Assembly (NCBI RefSeq): GCF_004920405.1
Contig: NZ_RFLV01000001.1
Span: forward strand, 1,736,001-1,800,000
Direction: 5' to 3'
Source of the DNA: Pseudomonas leptonychotis
GTDB lineage: Bacteria > Pseudomonadota > Gammaproteobacteria > Pseudomonadales > Pseudomonadaceae
Length of the DNA: 64,000 nucleotides
Shown: piece by piece, positions 18,140 through 27,996 of the stretch
How the letters are laid out: each line of letters starts with the position of its first letter
How positions within the stretch are numbered: the first letter of the stretch is position 1
Notes under the pieces: generated by a model
The model's database searches: none
What the model saw: the letters and a program-made list of their open reading frames with translations, nothing else
What the model was told of the DNA's origin: nothing
Made by a program: the position numbers and the translations under genes

Positions 18140-18936
18140 CAGAGTTCATCCACCATTTCACCGGAGCGCTTACGAAACAGGTGCATGCCGAGTAAACAGA
18201 GCGCCGTCGCCAGCAGCGCAGTTGGCCAGAGTGAGATCCAGTCGGGCCAGCGGCCATACACAAAAATACCCTGATAGGCCGTCATTAATGGCGCCATAGG
18301 ATTAAGAACGATCAGTGATTGAATGCTTTTCGGCAGAATCGACAACGGATAGACGATGGGGGTAAACCAAAACCAAAACTGCAAAACAATCGCCATCAAC
18401 TGGCCAACATCGCGAAAAAATACGTTGAGCACACCGAGGCTGATGCCTAAGCCGATAGAAAAGGCGATCTGGATCAGCAGCACGGGAATAACTCCCAGTA
18501 CCGCCCAGCCGGGGAAGTTCTGGGTCACCAGCAAGAAGCCGAGAAACAGCGAAAATATGATCGCGAAGTTCACGCCGGCGTTCAGCACCACAATCAATGG
18601 CAGGCAAATACGTGGAAAACTCAGGCGCTTGATCAGGTTGGCGTGTTCAAGAAATACCGACTGACTGCGATTGATCACCTCGGCAAAAAAGCCCCAAGCG
18701 AGAATTCCGGTGCACAGGTAAATGCCATAGGCCAGGCTGCTATCCACGCCGGGCAGGCGAGCTTTCATCAACTGGGAAAAGATCACCGTGTAGACGATGA
18801 TCATCGACAGCGGATTAAGAATGGTCCAAACCGCACCCAGCAGTGAATTGCGATAGCGTGTTTGAAACTCGCGTTGCACGCTGCCCAGTACAAAGCCGCG
18901 GTAATTCCATACCGCACGGGCCATGCCGATGGCCAT
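18139..18936 (-). CDS. wzm: A-band O-polysaccharide ABC exporter, permease Wzm
   Basis: 265-residue ABC-2 type permease with about six hydrophobic helices. Seen: the family N-terminus FVLGSVQREFQTRYRNSLLG, GAVWTILNPLSMIIVYTVIF, and LNVFFRDVGQLMAIVLQFWF. Exports the undecaprenyl-linked rhamnan across the inner membrane with Wzt. One-base overlaps with wbpW and wzt. Confidence 0.94.
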   Translation of the reverse strand: MAIGMARAVWNYRGFVLGSVQREFQTRYRNSLLGAVWTILNPLSMIIVYTVIFSQLMKARLPGVDSSLAYGIYLCTGILAWGFFAEVINRSQSVFLEHANLIKRLSFPRICLPLIVVLNAGVNFAIIFSLFLGFLLVTQNFPGWAVLGVIPVLLIQIAFSIGLGISLGVLNVFFRDVGQLMAIVLQFWFWFTPIVYPLSILPKSIQSLIVLNPMAPLMTAYQGIFVYGRWPDWISLWPTALLATALCLLGMHLFRKRSGEMVDEL

Positions 18937-20369
18937 TACTGCACCCTGCCGTACTGATCTTCGAAGCGGACGATATCGTCTTCGCCGAGGTATTCGCCGC
19001 TTTGTACTTCGATCATTACCAGATCAATTACACCTGGGTTTTCCAACCGATGCTTGTGTCCAGCAGGGATAAAGGTTGACTCATTGCTGTTGATCAATAG
19101 CGGCGTATCGCCATTCACAACCTTGGCCATGCCCTGCACAACGATCCAGTGTTCGCTGCGATGATGGTGCATCTGCAAGGACAGTGCGGCCCCAGGTTTG
19201 ACCACGATGCGTTTGATCTTGAAGCGTGGGCCTTCTTCCAGCACCGTGTAGGTGCCCCAGGGCCGCGATACCGTGCGATGCAGGCGGTAGGCTTGATGGT
19301 TTTCTAACTTCAGACGCTTGGCAACCTGACCCACTTGCTGTGTGCAGTCGGCATGGGCTACCAGAATCGCGTCGGGTGTCTCGACCACAATCAGATTGTC
19401 GACCCCAACGGTAGCCACCAAACGACCCTGGCTCTGCACGAAGGTATTGCGACTGTTGATAAAAATGGCATCGCCTTGAACACGATTTTGCTGGTCATCG
19501 GCCTCCACCAGTTCGCGCAGGGCATTCCACGAACCGATATCACTCCAATCAAAAGCGGCCGGCACTACTGCAACCTTGTCAGAGCGCTCCATCAAGGCAT
19601 AGTCGATGGAGATATCCGGCAAGGCGGCAAAACTCTGTGCGTGCAATTCCTGCATCTGCGCGCTCTCACCACGGGGGCTGAGTGCTACACATGCGCGCGC
19701 CAGCTCCAGCAACTCCGGCGCATGCTGCTGTAATTGGTCAATCAAGCTGCCAGCGGTAAAGCAGAACATCCCTGAGTTCCACAGGAACCGACCACTCTCG
19801 AGATATTCCTTCGCCGTCGCCTGATCAGGTTTCTCTACAAAACGCTGGACTCGGCAGCCACCGCGCTCATCCAGGTTATCGCCGGCTTCGATGTAGCCGA
19901 AGCCGGTTTCAGGTGCTGTGGGCCGAATACCGTATGTCACTAGATAGCCCTGACGAGCCAGGACCAGCGCATGTTCGGTCGCCGCCTTGAATCCAGGTAA
20001 ATCATGGATCAGATGGTCTGCAGCCATGACGACCAACACCGTGTCCTCGCCATGTTCTGCAGCCACAACCAAAGCCGCCACGGCGATGGCTGAGGCCGTA
20101 TTACGGCCTTGCGGCTCAAGCAGGAAGCGGGCGCGATGACGGTTTAAGCTGGCTTGAGCGAAATGATCACGGCTTTCAAAGTAGTGCTCGCGATTGGTCA
20201 CCGTGAGCATTTCGCCGCCCTCAGCAATCAGGCTCGCGGCGCGCACATAGGTTTTCTGCAGCAGCGATTGGCCATCCGGTAAGCGCATAAAGGGCTTGGG
20301 GTGGTCCTCGCGCGAGGCTGGCCATAAGCGTGTACCGGCACCGCCGGAAAGGATGACAGGAACGATCAT
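18936..20369 (-). CDS. wbpW: Bifunctional mannose-6-phosphate isomerase / GDP-mannose pyrophosphorylase
   Basis: 477 aa, typical for type II PMI-GMP. Seen: N-terminal nucleotidyltransferase signature GGAGTRLWPASR (residues 9-20), GRNTASAIAVAAL, FVEKPD, and a C-terminal cupin isomerase domain with QMHHHRSEHW. Supplies GDP-D-mannose to gmd. Same position as wbpW in the P. aeruginosa A-band operon; related algA/pslB enzymes would sit elsewhere. Confidence 0.93.
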   Translation of the reverse strand: MIVPVILSGGAGTRLWPASREDHPKPFMRLPDGQSLLQKTYVRAASLIAEGGEMLTVTNREHYFESRDHFAQASLNRHRARFLLEPQGRNTASAIAVAALVVAAEHGEDTVLVVMAADHLIHDLPGFKAATEHALVLARQGYLVTYGIRPTAPETGFGYIEAGDNLDERGGCRVQRFVEKPDQATAKEYLESGRFLWNSGMFCFTAGSLIDQLQQHAPELLELARACVALSPRGESAQMQELHAQSFAALPDISIDYALMERSDKVAVVPAAFDWSDIGSWNALRELVEADDQQNRVQGDAIFINSRNTFVQSQGRLVATVGVDNLIVVETPDAILVAHADCTQQVGQVAKRLKLENHQAYRLHRTVSRPWGTYTVLEEGPRFKIKRIVVKPGAALSLQMHHHRSEHWIVVQGMAKVVNGDTPLLINSNESTFIPAGHKHRLENPGVIDLVMIEVQSGEYLGEDDIVRFEDQYGRVQ

Positions 20370-20375
20370 TCGCCC

Positions 20376-22257
<1,882 letters not shown>

Positions 22258-22282
22258 TCAGCCTCCCTTTATTCTGTGGTAC

Positions 22283-22720
22283 TCAACCAGCCGCTGAGTA
22301 CATCGGCATCCAGCACCATACCAGCCAGGCCGCAAGGCTACCGATTAAGAACCCTGCGAGTAATTCGCTGCGACTATGTCCCATGCGCTCACGCAGGGGC
22401 TTGGATGGGGTCGCTGCAGACAAGGTATTGATGGCTTCTGCATGCAAACCAACCTGCCGGCGCAGACTGCTGGCATCCAGCAAAACGATAAAAGCCAAGG
22501 TAACCGCTACACCGAAAGCCGGGTGTGCAATACCTTCCTTGAGTGCAATCAGCACTGCCATGCTGCAAACGATCGCGCTGTGGTTGCTCGGCATGCCGCC
22601 ATAGCCGATCAAGTCAAACGCCAACCGCCGAGCCCGCACACTGTTGATGGCGAACTTGCTACACCCGGCCAGCAACCAGGCCAGCAAGGGTGTGAGCGCA
22701 TATGAATAGTCAAGGCTCAT
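22283..22720 (-). CDS. Divergent PAP2-family phosphatase, candidate polyprenyl-phosphoribose 5-phosphatase
   Basis: 145 aa membrane protein with four to five hydrophobic helices. Seen: GGMPSNHSAIVCSMAVLI and MGHSRSELLAGFLIG, the motifs of the DUF212 / divergent PAP2 group. Start is ATG 22720, overlapping the ubiA stop (ATGA); the frame is open 24 codons further upstream but that lies inside ubiA. In mycobacteria the PAP2 protein Rv3807c was proposed to remove the 5-phosphate of decaprenyl-phosphoryl-5-phosphoribose. The coupling to a UbiA-type synthase here supports the same role (inference). Confidence 0.8.
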   Translation of the reverse strand: MSLDYSYALTPLLAWLLAGCSKFAINSVRARRLAFDLIGYGGMPSNHSAIVCSMAVLIALKEGIAHPAFGVAVTLAFIVLLDASSLRRQVGLHAEAINTLSAATPSKPLRERMGHSRSELLAGFLIGSLAAWLVWCWMPMYSAAG

Positions 22721-23604
22721 AGCGGTTGCTCCGGCCAGATCGAAACAGCCGATACTACGGCCCAAATGGCCACCGTCAGTAGCAATTGCCAATCACCCAG
22801 CAGCGCATCTGTGGGTGATTCGCCACCGTCTTTTGATTCAACGATGAACCAGTAGCGATACAGCCCATACAGCACCAGCGGAATAGTCATCACCAACGCA
22901 GGTCGCGTGGTGATGACAAACAGGCTGTAGAACAGTAACGCGCCGGTGGCGGCCATCTCCGCGTAGCGATTCAGCAGTGCCGGCGTGTAGTGCTGCAACA
23001 CCTCGCGGCTTTCGCTGCCATTGCTGGCGAGTTCCTGGCCGCGTTTTACCGCCGCCAAATACAGGGCCAAGCACAAGGTCGTGACGAACATCCACGACGA
23101 GACAGGTACTGAAAGTGCCATGGCGCCGGCATACACCCGCAGGACAAAGCCAATGGCGATGGTAAAAATATCGATGACCGGCTGATGCTTGAGTACGAGG
23201 GTATAGGCCAGGTTAAGCAGCAAATAGCCCAGTACGACATAGAGCACAGCCGGCATAACGAACCATGTCGCCAGCAGAACGGCATAAAGCACCAGCAACA
23301 ACATAATCGCCTGTGGCACTGAGATTAAGCCGGATGCCAATGGGCGGGTCTGTGACTTTTTCGGGTGGCGTCGATCGCGCTCAATATCACTCAGGTCGTT
23401 GAGGATATAAGTAGCCGATGAGGCCACGCAGAAGATCAGCGCTGCCAGTGCGACTTTTTCGATTGATTGCAGCTTGAGGAATTCGCCGGCAAAAATGAGT
23501 GGCGCAAAGACGAAGGCATTTTTCACCCACTGACGCGGTCGCATCAGCGTCAGCAGCCCTCGAATTTGCGCTAGAGACGAGCGCGGCGCTACGGTAGCAT
23601 GCAT
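22717..23604 (-). CDS. ubiA: UbiA-family polyprenyl-phosphate phosphoribosyltransferase (DPPR synthase)
   Basis: 295 aa with about nine hydrophobic helices. Seen: LMRPRQWVKNAFVFAPL start and the Asp-rich motif NDLSDIERDRRHPKKSQTRP (residues about 67-86), typical of the 5-phosphoribosyl-1-pyrophosphate : polyprenyl-phosphate subgroup (M. tuberculosis Rv3806c) rather than of ubiquinone enzymes, which use NDxxDxxxD with other flanks. It would transfer phosphoribose from PRPP to a polyprenyl phosphate, the committed step to polyprenyl-phospho-arabinose. First gene of the long minus-strand operon; 35 bp separate it from divergent gtrA. Confidence 0.87.
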   Translation of the reverse strand: MHATVAPRSSLAQIRGLLTLMRPRQWVKNAFVFAPLIFAGEFLKLQSIEKVALAALIFCVASSATYILNDLSDIERDRRHPKKSQTRPLASGLISVPQAIMLLLVLYAVLLATWFVMPAVLYVVLGYLLLNLAYTLVLKHQPVIDIFTIAIGFVLRVYAGAMALSVPVSSWMFVTTLCLALYLAAVKRGQELASNGSESREVLQHYTPALLNRYAEMAATGALLFYSLFVITTRPALVMTIPLVLYGLYRYWFIVESKDGGESPTDALLGDWQLLLTVAIWAVVSAVSIWPEQPL

Positions 23605-23639
23605 GCCATTTTGCCTCGGCTGGATATTTGGAACGAGTC

Positions 23640-24050
23640 ATGAAACTGGCAGCTATCTACGCGCTTCTTGCCGCGATCGCGACAGCAACTAACATAAGTG
23701 CGCAGGCAGCTTCCCTGCTCGTTTACACGGGCGCCTATGCTATCGCATTGTCGATTATGCTCGGTACTGGTGTCGGCCTAATTGTTAAATACGCCCTAGA
23801 TAAGCGTTATATCTTTCGCTTCAAGGCCGAAACTGCGGCACATGACAGCAAGGTTTTTATCCTTTATGCCTCCACTGGCGTGCTGACTACTGCAGTATTT
23901 TGGGGTTTCGAACTGTCTTTCCATGCCTTGTTTGGTACTGACCAAATGCGCTATCTGGGCGGTGTAATAGGCCTAGCCATTGGCTATGTGGCTAAATACG
24001 AGCTGGATAAGCGCTTTGTTTTCCGCCCTCAGGCACAACCGACATGCTGA
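23640..24050 (+). CDS. GtrA family membrane protein, candidate polyprenyl-phospho-sugar flippase
   Basis: 136 residues, four hydrophobic helices (about 5-23, 26-48, 71-90, 102-120), basic ends. GtrA proteins are proposed to flip polyprenyl-linked sugars; mycobacterial Rv3789 belongs here and is linked to the arabinose donor. The repeated YALDKRYIF and YELDKRFVF segments end each half, as in the family. ATG 23640 is preferred over a TTG 4 codons earlier. It overlaps dprE1 by 7 bp. Confidence 0.85.
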   Translation: MKLAAIYALLAAIATATNISAQAASLLVYTGAYAIALSIMLGTGVGLIVKYALDKRYIFRFKAETAAHDSKVFILYASTGVLTTAVFWGFELSFHALFGTDQMRYLGGVIGLAIGYVAKYELDKRFVFRPQAQPTC

Positions 24051-25345
24051 CTCATGGTTGGGGCCGCTATCCGCGGCATGCTGCGCAGTTGATGCAACCC
24101 CAAAGTGTACGAGATGCCATCCAGCAACTGGGTGAGCATGGCGCTTTATTGGGCCGCGGTATGGGGCGCAGCTACGGCGACAGTGCTCTGGCCGATAAGC
24201 TGATCAGTACGCGTCAGCTCAATCGTCTTTACAGTTTTGATGAGCAAAGCGGGTTGCTGGCGTGCGCCGCGGGCATCAGTCTGGGCGAATTATTGGATGT
24301 ATTTGTGCCGCGCGGCTGGTTTCTACCCATCACGCCCGGTACCAAATTCGTCAGCATCGGCGGCGCGATTGCCAGTGACGTGCATGGCAAAAACCACCAT
24401 GTACATGGCTGCTTCAGCGAATGTGTGGACAGCATTGAACTGCTGCTGGGCGACGGATCACAGGTTACCTGCTCACGTAGCGAGCGCCCCGAGCTATTTC
24501 ATGCGAGCTGTGGCGGCATGGGTCTTACCGGGCTGATTGTTGCAGCCACGCTGCGTCTATTACCCATTGAAAGCGCTTATATCAAGCAAACCACGTACAA
24601 GGCTGCGAATCTCGAAGCGGTGTTGCAACTGTTCGAGGCTCATGCAGCCGCCACCTATTCAGTGGCATGGATCGATTGTCTGGCCAGTGGTGCGGCCTTA
24701 GGTCGCTCACTGCTTATGCTTGGCGAGCATGCTCGCGATGGCCAGCTCGTGCTACCTGGCAAGCCCAGGCTAAGTGTCCCATTGGACATGCCCTCTTTCC
24801 TGCTTAATCGATTTTCAGTGCACGCCTTCAATGAGCTGTACTACCAGCGTATTCGCCGCCACGAATCAAAACAGCGGGTTTCTTACGAAAGTTTTTTCTA
24901 CCCGCTGGACGGCATTCAGCAGTGGAATCGCCTGTATGGCAAACAGGGTTTTGTGCAGTATCAATTCGTCATTCCCAAAGCAGCAGGCCTAGAGGGTATG
25001 CGCGCAATCCTTGAGCGCATCTCGGCCTCTCATCGCGGCTCCTTCCTGGCCGTGCTGAAAGCCTTCGGCGCTGCTAACGACAACTTGCTGTCATTCCCAA
25101 TGGACGGATACACCCTGGCCTTGGACTTCAAATTGGAGGCTGGCCTGCTGACGTTGCTGGAAGAGTTGGACCGCATGGTCCTGGACTACGGAGGCCGGCT
25201 GTACCTGGCCAAAGACGCGCGTATGAGTGAAGCCACATTTAAACAAAGCCAGCCCAATTGGCAGCACTTTCAAGAAGTTCGCGCCCAATATGGCGCTCTC
25301 GGCAAATTCGCCTCCCTGCAATCGCGCCGGCTCGGCCTGGACTAA
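24044..25345 (+). CDS. dprE1: Polyprenylphosphoryl-beta-D-ribose 2'-oxidase (DprE1)
   Basis: 433-residue FAD oxidase of the vanillyl-alcohol oxidase fold. Seen: FAD site GRGMGRSYGD, PGTKFVSIGGAIASDVHGKN, and C-terminal RLYLAKDARMS with the active-site lysine (Lys390). With DprE2 it epimerises the 2-OH of polyprenyl-phospho-ribose to give polyprenyl-phospho-D-arabinose. At the position of Cys387 of M. tuberculosis DprE1 (GWNVCVDF) this protein has alanine (GYTLALDF, Ala359). Order gtrA-dprE1-dprE2 with overlaps supports one pathway. Confidence 0.9.
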   Translation: MLTHGWGRYPRHAAQLMQPQSVRDAIQQLGEHGALLGRGMGRSYGDSALADKLISTRQLNRLYSFDEQSGLLACAAGISLGELLDVFVPRGWFLPITPGTKFVSIGGAIASDVHGKNHHVHGCFSECVDSIELLLGDGSQVTCSRSERPELFHASCGGMGLTGLIVAATLRLLPIESAYIKQTTYKAANLEAVLQLFEAHAAATYSVAWIDCLASGAALGRSLLMLGEHARDGQLVLPGKPRLSVPLDMPSFLLNRFSVHAFNELYYQRIRRHESKQRVSYESFFYPLDGIQQWNRLYGKQGFVQYQFVIPKAAGLEGMRAILERISASHRGSFLAVLKAFGAANDNLLSFPMDGYTLALDFKLEAGLLTLLEELDRMVLDYGGRLYLAKDARMSEATFKQSQPNWQHFQEVRAQYGALGKFASLQSRRLGLD

Positions 25346-25349
25346 TCCC

Positions 25350-26087
25350 ATGCAAAAAATCCTCATCATCGGCGCCACCTCGGCGATTGCCGAAGCTTGT
25401 GCCAAGCGCTTCGCTGCTCAGGGGCATAGCCTGTTTCTGCTGGCACGCAATACCGAGCGATTGGAAAGCCTGGCGCAAGATTTGCGCGTGCGCGGCGCCA
25501 AGGCTGTGCACTGCGCCACTTTCGAGGCAAACGCTCTCGACAGTCACCAGGCACTGCTGGAACAGGTCAAAACCGAACTCAATGGCCTAGATCGAGTACT
25601 GATTGCCCACGGCACCCTCAGCGATCAACAGACCTGCGAGCAAAGCGTCGAGCTGACCCTGCAGGAGCTGCAGACCAACGCCCTCAGCGTAATTGCCCTG
25701 CTAACGCGGCTGGCTGGCCACTTTGAAGAGCAAAGGCATGGCTGCATTGCGGTGATTAGCTCTGTGGCCGGCGACCGTGGTCGCCAGTCCAACTACATCT
25801 ACGGCACTGCCAAGGGGGCGTTGAGCATCTTCCTGCAAGGCTTGCGCAATCGCCTGCAGAAGAGCGATGTGCAGGTGCTGACCATCAAGCCCGGCTTCGT
25901 CGACACCCCGATGACCGCATCCTTTCCCAAGGGGCCGCTGTGGGCCACGCCAGAAAAGGTTGCTCTGGATATCGACAAGGCCATCGAGAAGAAAAAGGAC
26001 GTGCTCTACACGCCAGGCTTTTGGATGTTGATTATGTTTGTAATCCGTAGCGTACCGGAGACGCTCTTCAAACGACTTTCGCTGTGA
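25350..26087 (+). CDS. dprE2: Polyprenylphosphoryl-2-keto-ribose reductase (DprE2), SDR family
   Basis: 245 aa short-chain dehydrogenase. Seen: N-terminal nucleotide site IIGATSAIAEACAKRF, catalytic Ser in VISSVAGDRGRQSNYIYGTA with Tyr-x3-Lys right after, and a hydrophobic C-terminal helix (FWMLIMFVIRSV) usual for DprE2. Reduces the DprE1 product to the arabinose form with NAD(P)H. Starts 5 bp after dprE1 and overlaps the next gene by 4 bp. The frame is open upstream inside dprE1; ATG 25350 is the family start. Confidence 0.9.
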   Translation: MQKILIIGATSAIAEACAKRFAAQGHSLFLLARNTERLESLAQDLRVRGAKAVHCATFEANALDSHQALLEQVKTELNGLDRVLIAHGTLSDQQTCEQSVELTLQELQTNALSVIALLTRLAGHFEEQRHGCIAVISSVAGDRGRQSNYIYGTAKGALSIFLQGLRNRLQKSDVQVLTIKPGFVDTPMTASFPKGPLWATPEKVALDIDKAIEKKKDVLYTPGFWMLIMFVIRSVPETLFKRLSL

Positions 26088-27961
26088 AACGCAGCCTTGC
26101 TGTGCTGAGTTCTGCACTTGTGCTACTCGGCTTCACCGCGCTTTTACTGATCAGCTTGGGCTGGTATTCGCTGATTGCCGGCGGCGTTCCGGCGTGGGAT
26201 TTTGCCGCAGACATGCTGCTTGGCAATCGAATTCGCGACGAGGGCGTACTCCTGGTCGGGCATTATTCGCGTTACGAGTTCAACCACCCTGGGCCTTTCT
26301 GGTTCTACTACAACCATCTGTTCGAGCTCGGCCTTGAGCGCAGCGGGTTGTCTCGAACCCATATCTGGCTTTTTGGCCAAACCACTATGGCCACGTTACT
26401 AGTCGGCTTTACGGGTGCTGGCCTCAGCCTTTACCTATTTGGCACGTTGCGTTTTTGGCCAGCCGCACTCGCCATATTTATTCTTTGCGCTTACCTGGGC
26501 TCCGACTTGCTCAGCCTGTGGATGCCGCACAGACTTATCGCACCCTATCTGGCCTTTCTGGTCTGTTGTCTGCTGTTGATGCAGGGGCGCGTAGTACTGC
26601 TGCCCTTGGCCGCACTGTTAACCGGCGTGTTGATTCATGGCTACGCCACCATGCCACTATTTACCCTGCTACCGCTAACTCTGGCGCTGCTGCTTGGTTG
26701 GCGGACGCAGCATAAGGCAGGCATTGACTGGGCCATGATCGCGCCCTGGGCACTGGTTGCGCTGCTAATTGCTGGCATTTTCGTGCTGCCTATCGCTTAC
26801 GATGCGTTGTACGTATCGCCGAGCAATCTGAGCAAGCTGTTGTACGCCCAGCATGGCTTCAGTTTTCTGGCCAAACCCAGCTGGGCAGAAATGCTCACCT
26901 TTATCGATAGCCTGTTGCCATCTCAAGGGCTCTGGTGGGCTTTGGCTCTGGCCATCATCAGCCTGCTGGCGCTGCGCCCAAGACTCGCGACTGTCCGTCC
27001 AGCACTACAGGCCTGCGCATTATTACTTGGGCTGGCCTTGCTTCTGGTGGTGTATTACAAGAGCACGCCGGCTCCGCTGTATGACTTCGTCGCTTTATTT
27101 GCCACTGGAATAGCGCCACTGCTGTTGGCGAGCGTGCTAGCCCTGACGCTTAATGAGGCACTGCGTCGCGCCAGTTACGCTTACTCGGTACAGACCTTGG
27201 TTGTGTTGGCCGGTTTTATCCTGGTCTATCTGTTGGCACCGTTTAAACAAAGCCCCGAGCGTGTCGAGCCAACAGTCAGTGAGTTTGCCGAGTTTGCTGA
27301 TTTTATTCGCGGCGATCTGCCTCGCGAGCAAATAGCCGCCATCGATTATGCCAACCACGACCTGTGGCCTTTTATGGCTGGGTTGCTTGTTGAGCTTGAT
27401 CGCCAAGGCATCAAGGCCTGCACCACCTGGCGGCATATGGGCTTTCTCTATACCGACGCCATGATTTGCTCTGTACAGACCTTGCCACAGTACCGTGTGG
27501 TAGTGGCAGAGCAGTGCGCAGAGCAGTGCGTATTCAGCACACTGAACCATGGCTTGCGCCCTATACAGTTGCAGGCCCTTAGCCTGGCAAAGGATTACGA
27601 CCACAACAGCCCGCAATTGCTATTTCAAAGCTGGTACCCGGCCGAGTCACAGCACCGCTGGAGTACCGGCTACTCCTCAAGCATAACGTTCGAGCTGGAC
27701 CAGCAAGCACCGCGCCCGCATGAGCTGCTTATTTCCGTCAGCAGTTTCGGTATCCAGCGCGTCGAAATATTTCTCAATGAGCAGCCCGTTTACACCGGCG
27801 AGTTGAGCGGTGCGCAGACAACACTGAACATCCCGTTGAACTCGGGGATCACCCATGCGGGCAACAACAGCCTGCGGTTTGTCTTGCCTGATGCACAGCA
27901 ACCACAGACTGCAGACCCTCGGGTTTTGGCGCTGGCTTTTAAAAGCCTGCAATTGAACTGA
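26084..27961 (+). CDS. Multi-spanning membrane protein, candidate arabinofuranosyltransferase (GT-C type)
   Basis: 625 residues: about 11-12 hydrophobic helices in residues 1-390, then a soluble C-terminal domain (about 400-625) that would be periplasmic. A first loop carries acidic residues (AWDFAADMLLGNRIRDEG) and a conserved-looking NHPGPFWFYYNHLFE. I do not recognise a named family. Topology, the early acidic loop and co-translation with dprE2 fit a GT-C enzyme using polyprenyl-phospho-arabinose. TfpW of some P. aeruginosa strains is a known Pseudomonas GT-C that puts D-arabinofuranose on pilin, but homology was not tested. Start GTG 26084. Confidence 0.65.
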   Translation: MKRSLAVLSSALVLLGFTALLLISLGWYSLIAGGVPAWDFAADMLLGNRIRDEGVLLVGHYSRYEFNHPGPFWFYYNHLFELGLERSGLSRTHIWLFGQTTMATLLVGFTGAGLSLYLFGTLRFWPAALAIFILCAYLGSDLLSLWMPHRLIAPYLAFLVCCLLLMQGRVVLLPLAALLTGVLIHGYATMPLFTLLPLTLALLLGWRTQHKAGIDWAMIAPWALVALLIAGIFVLPIAYDALYVSPSNLSKLLYAQHGFSFLAKPSWAEMLTFIDSLLPSQGLWWALALAIISLLALRPRLATVRPALQACALLLGLALLLVVYYKSTPAPLYDFVALFATGIAPLLLASVLALTLNEALRRASYAYSVQTLVVLAGFILVYLLAPFKQSPERVEPTVSEFAEFADFIRGDLPREQIAAIDYANHDLWPFMAGLLVELDRQGIKACTTWRHMGFLYTDAMICSVQTLPQYRVVVAEQCAEQCVFSTLNHGLRPIQLQALSLAKDYDHNSPQLLFQSWYPAESQHRWSTGYSSSITFELDQQAPRPHELLISVSSFGIQRVEIFLNEQPVYTGELSGAQTTLNIPLNSGITHAGNNSLRFVLPDAQQPQTADPRVLALAFKSLQLN

Positions 27962-27996
27962 CCATCAGGCCAATTAACTACATCACCAAGGGCAGC

